NCBI GenBank assembly: GCA_046533095.1
Contig: JAJQRA010000023.1
Location: forward strand, 289,378-353,377
Source: ZAX-1 sp046533095
Lineage (GTDB): Bacteria > Bacillota > Clostridia > Lachnospirales > Lachnospiraceae
Reading direction: 5' to 3'
DNA: 64,000 bases
Shown here: one piece after another, positions 61,469 to 64,000 of the stretch
Position numbering within the stretch: the first letter of the stretch is position 1
Layout: every line of letters begins with the position of its first letter
Program-made: the position numbers and the translations under genes
The notes under the pieces: model-generated
What the model was told of the DNA's origin: nothing
Databases searched by the model: none
What the model saw: only the letters and a program-made list of their open reading frames with translations

Positions 61469-62121
61469 GCCTTTTCATCCTTTGCCAGTGCGATACCCAG
61501 CGCGAATGCCTTCTCTAAATCCTGAGGGAACACCTCGCAGTGGCGTTTTTGACGCCCGGCTTCGTCAAACATACTCATGTGATATTTGCTGTAATCCTCG
61601 ACCTGCCATGTTTCAGTAGACACAAGTGACCCGGATGGTGCATTCAAAATCCGCTCCAGCAAGTCGCTGTACGCTTTGAATTTGGCGGTGTACCCGATTT
61701 CGTCCAATGCAGCTTCGGGGACGTTCATTGTGTAAATAAAGGCGCTGGGAATGCGCCCCTCAAAGAAAGTCGCCCGCTCTTTTGCGTAGGGAATGTATTG
61801 GAATGTCAGCCGCTCAATCAGCGCACGCATGGAGGCCGTTACTTCACTCAAATAAATGGGCGAGCCTAAAACCAGCCCGTCGCAGGCAGCGATTTTTTGC
61901 AGCAAAGGCTGTAAATCGTCACGCAGGGCGCAGCGCCCCTCGCTGTGGCCACCTTTGCGCTTACATGCAAAACAGCTCACGCACCCCTTGAAATTCAGGT
62001 CATAGAGATTGACAAGTTCAGTCTCTGCACCCTTTGACCGTGCGCCCTCCAGTGTCTTTTCCAGCAAAAGATAGGTGTTCCAGCCCTTGCGCGGGCTGCC
62101 GTTGATGCCGATGATATTCAT
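61465..62121 (-). CDS. Flavodoxin-fold NAD(P)H-dependent FMN reductase
   Basis: A 218-residue iron-sulfur-flavoprotein-like reductase: FMN loop NGSPRKGWNT at residues 6-15, a Cys cluster CVSCFACKRKGGHSEGRCAL (about 47-66) that may hold an Fe-S cluster, and VLGSPIYLSEVTASMRALIE. It is intact and lies between a broken Fe-S membrane protein gene and the sfsA remnant. GGAGTGGTAAT precedes the ATG. Substrate unknown. Confidence 0.85.
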   Translation of the reverse strand: MNIIGINGSPRKGWNTYLLLEKTLEGARSKGAETELVNLYDLNFKGCVSCFACKRKGGHSEGRCALRDDLQPLLQKIAACDGLVLGSPIYLSEVTASMRALIERLTFQYIPYAKERATFFEGRIPSAFIYTMNVPEAALDEIGYTAKFKAYSDLLERILNAPSGSLVSTETWQVEDYSKYHMSMFDEAGRQKRHCEVFPQDLEKAFALGIALAKDEKA

Positions 62122-62134
62122 ATTACCACTCCTT

Positions 62135-62530
62135 TTATTTTTTTCCGACCGTTAGCTTTGTCAGATTCCCCGAGGTGAACCCCATGGGACAAACTGTACA
62201 CCACATGCGTGGCGTGAACAGCATCCCGCAAAACAGCGCAAGCCCGGTGACCGACTCCATAAATATCAAAACCGTGTTGCCCAGCACGTTCACGCCTTTT
62301 GGAATGGCCCAAACCATCAGCACGGCAAAGGTGCCCACCTGCACCGCCATATTTAACCCAGTATTCCACCGAGCGACTTTGGTTGTGTTGCCACTCTTTG
62401 ATAAGTATCGGACTTAAATGTTCATTGGGGTTGCTTCTTTTTTTATGATATTTTTGGATTATGGGGTTGCTCCGCTAATTAATACCTCGGAATCAAGGTT
62501 TTGCAGAATGTTTGGTTTCGTTACTTTCAT
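62135..62530 (-). pseudogene. 4Fe-4S membrane protein, broken
   Basis: An ideal AAGGAGGTG precedes an ATG at 62530 that codes MKVTKPNILQNLDSEVLISG, but stops follow. After a shift the rest reads VARWNTGLNMAVQVGTFAVL, two hydrophobic helices and FTPRMWCTVCPMGFTSGNLT, a half of a 4Fe-4S site as in NapH-like electron carriers. From the ATG at 62350 a 71-residue protein could still be made. Deletion of the central part is likely. Confidence 0.6.
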
Positions 62531-62579
62531 GCGGTGGCACCTCCTTGTTGTTAGCTTGCTTATTGTAATGAACCTAACA

Positions 62580-62608
62580 ATTGTATCATATCTCATCCGC
62601 CTTGTAAA
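62580..62608 (-). promoter_or_regulatory. Promoter of the Fe-S protein/flavodoxin/sfsA operon
   Basis: Minus strand: TTTACA (62603-62608), 17 bp, TACAAT (62580-62585), 50 bp before the AAGGAGGTG/ATG at 62530. The operon keeps a good promoter even though two of its three genes are broken. Confidence 0.75.
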
Positions 62609-62717
62609 GCCACCTATCAAATTTTTTTGATGCTCTAAAAAGATTTTTAATTTAAGTGCTTTTCGAGTGTTTTTTTACGAACTTCAGTAATACGGTAAAG
62701 TGGACTTATGTCAATAC

Positions 62718-63167
62718 TTGGGACACAAAAAGTCGAAAGGTTTTATGCCACTTTTTTTAATTCCTCATCCTCCTTTTGCTGTGGAGTCAAATAATCAATC
62801 GCACTGTATAAAGTCAATGATTTCAGCTACTGTTCTTTTGCGAATATGGCGGGCGCTTTTTTTAATATTTCATTCTCTATTTTGAGGCGCTGCATTTCTT
62901 TTTAAAAAGCCCTATATTCTTTCATCGTAATTGTTGTTTCCCCTGAAACCTTAATGGGGGGGTAAACTCTTCACCCAGCCTGAAACAGTAGATCTTGATA
63001 CGCCATATTCACGTTCTAATTGCGGATACGAATCATTGCCAGTTCCATATAAATCAACGATTTGCTGTTTGAATTCCGGTGTATAGGTTTTTTGGCTTTT
63101 AGCCATGTCGAACATCTCCTCTGCCTTTTCATAATTATATAGATTGTTCGACTTTTCGTGTCCACAC
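62718..63167 (-). mobile_element. IS3-family remnant, internally deleted
   Basis: Ends TTGGGACACAAAAAGTCGAA (62718) and its partner TGTGGACACGAAAAGTCGAA (63167) are inverted repeats. Inside, orfA starts at 63106 (MAKSQKTYTPEFKQQIVDLY, REYGVSRSTVSGWVKS) and the end of orfB is at 62745-62820 (AIDYLTPQQKE), nearly identical to the remnant at 4.38-4.44 kb. Only about 450 of 1300 bp are left. Confidence 0.8.
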
Positions 63168-63310
63168 TTATATACTAACACCAAATCGTATCCGATTTGC
63201 TTTTCTGTGTGGCTAACAACATCCTTATATAATATATTTAGGTTAATAAAGGCAACCTATAATCCTTTGTTAGCTGTATAATTATTCAAGATTATCTTGT
63301 ATAATTATTT

Positions 63311-63505
63311 TATTGGATAGAGTGACATCGACACATCCTTGAGGCATAGACCTCGTACTTAAAAGAGTGGTGCCTCTGTCTGGTAAACATGTTTACGGAT
63401 AAGTTGGATGTCGGCTCCTCTGGAGTACCTCGCATATACAATAAGGCAGTAGCGTTTACCAGTCAGCGGGTTCTATCTGAAATACTTTAACCGCAGGTGA
63501 TATTT
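63311..63505 (+). ncRNA. Candidate IS110-type bridge RNA (left-end non-coding region)
   Basis: This non-coding stretch lies directly before the first codons of an IS110-type transposase. It can fold into three hairpins: GAGGCA (63341) with TGCCTC (63371); CTGGTAAAC (63380) with GTTTACCAG (63454), enclosing a large internal loop; and GCGGGTT (63466) with AACCGC (63489). In IS110 elements the bridge RNA is encoded in this position and has a 5' stem-loop plus two loops pairing to target and donor. TATAAT at 63300 could be its promoter. Identification rests on position and fold only. Confidence 0.5.
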
Positions 63506-63530
63506 ATGTTTTATTTAGGTATTGATATTG
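63506..63530 (+). pseudogene. First codons of an IS110-family transposase
   Basis: ATG at 63506 codes MFYLGIDI, the usual start of the DEDD domain of IS110 transposases (FYxGIDxxK). The frame then passes into the antisense of the parM-like gene near 63530, so the rest of the element is missing. It follows a GCAGGTGATATTT leader. Confidence 0.55.
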
Positions 63531-63769
63531 AATTCCTTGGCTACGGATGCCAATGTCAAAATATAGTAGTTTTCATCTGTAACTTTTGTATCTTTGACCT
63601 CAAGACGCTTGCCTCCGACTTTGTAATACACGCCGTTTAATTCCAAGATGCTGTCCGAACATGCAGGCTCCATTGCTATTTCTTTTACTCCCGACGTAAA
63701 TACGCTGCTCACCGTCTTCATATTTGACCACCCGTAGTCTATGCCAATTGCCTCAATTCTATGATCCAT
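63528..63769 (-). pseudogene. ParM-like actin fold protein, 3' truncated
   Basis: The first 80 residues of an actin-like plasmid-segregation ATPase: AIGIDYGWSNMKTVSSVFTS (phosphate-1 motif D-x-G), VKEIAMEPACSD, then ELNGVYYKVGGKRLEVKDTK and NYYILTLASVAKEF. ParM/Alp proteins are about 320 residues. It ends at the junction with the IS110-type left end. It points to a plasmid- or ICE-derived segment. Confidence 0.7.
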
Positions 63770-63770
63770 T

Positions 63771-64000
63771 TTATTTTCCTCTTTTCTTCCTCTGTCCTTT
63801 GTGAGTTTCCCAGGTTATCGCAGTATTATCAAATGCTTTGGCAAGCAGATCATTTTCCTCATTACTCACAGAATAAAGAATCTTCCTTGCACGCCGCAGT
63901 GCGATCCTCCCGGCGGAATTTAGGTTTACAGAACATACTTTCCTATAAAATAAAAATAGGACTAAATCAGCATTAGCGGAACTTGTCCGTCTAATAAGCA
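63771..64000 (-). CDS. ORF upstream of parM (partial)
   Basis: The minus-strand frame is open from the window edge to a TAA at 63771, one base before the parM-like ATG, so the two were co-transcribed. Readable text is SAGRIALRRARKILYSVSNE, NDLLAKAFDNTAITWE and a basic tail. No family is recognised. Confidence 0.3.
   Translation of the reverse strand, partial: LIRRTSSANADLVLFLFYRKVCSVNLNSAGRIALRRARKILYSVSNEENDLLAKAFDNTAITWETHKGQRKKRGK

Overview
The window looks like the chromosome of a strictly anaerobic, gut- or sediment-type Clostridia (Firmicutes). It has AAGGAGG ribosome-binding sites, phosphotransbutyrylase/butyrate kinase pairs, a ferredoxin-dependent 2-oxoacid oxidoreductase, 3-keto-acid cleavage (BKACE) enzymes, OFA-type MFS carriers, and much IS3-family debris. 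I see no rRNA, tRNA or CRISPR array.

Layout. (1) 1-5.0 kb is a decayed accessory region: a LytTR fragment, a DUF2442/DUF4160 pair, broken transposases, and a run of small genes (YjbR/DUF2200, Cdd1, GyrI-like, macro domain) of which several are frameshifted or deleted. (2) 5.0-16.3 kb is one long minus-strand operon. It runs from an ATPase and a four-subunit 2-oxoacid:ferredoxin oxidoreductase through Ptb-Buk, an EthD-like protein, a VOC protein, a 3-hydroxyacid dehydrogenase, BKACE, a cupin and an SDR to a HxGTHxDxPxH cyclase. The SDR + cyclase + hydroxyacid dehydrogenase + BKACE set matches the published anaerobic phloroglucinol route (phloroglucinol reductase, dihydrophloroglucinol cyclohydrolase, 3-hydroxy-5-oxohexanoate dehydrogenase, triacetate acetoacetate-lyase). 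(3) 16.3-22.4 kb holds a LysR regulator and a complete branched-chain-type ABC importer. (4) 22.4-33.5 kb holds a second LysR gene, OFA and GntP carriers, a second EthD-like protein, a LVIVD beta-propeller protein, pyruvate carboxylase and a divergent flavoprotein. (5) 34.7-45.9 kb is a second catabolic locus. It carries two nearly identical 6-oxocamphor-hydrolase-type crotonases, SDR, thiolase, BKACE, Ptb, Buk, two MFS carriers and a LysR. (6) 46-56.8 kb has htpG with upstream repeats, then IS elements and gene fragments. (7) 57-62.6 kb is a MarR/heterodimeric ABC exporter operon and a decaying flavodoxin/sfsA operon. (8) 62.7-64 kb holds IS remnants, including an IS110-type left end that may encode a bridge RNA, inserted in a parM-like gene.

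How the parts fit. Three intergenic regions (16.2, 32.2 and 32.5 kb) share one promoter plan with identical spacing: an ATAAC/GTTAT palindrome, 19 bp, GTGTACAA, 28 bp, ATACATAATG. They sit before the phloroglucinol-type operon, the pyruvate carboxylase operon and the flavoprotein gene. This suggests one LysR-controlled regulon in which ring cleavage gives acetyl-CoA/acetoacetate units, the oxidoreductase plus pyruvate carboxylase rebuild C3/C4 precursors, and Ptb-Buk make ATP. The second locus has its own shared promoter/operator in front of each crotonase copy and appears to be a parallel ring-hydrolysis pathway for another cyclic 1,3-diketone. Its substrate is unknown and it is the best candidate here for an undescribed system.
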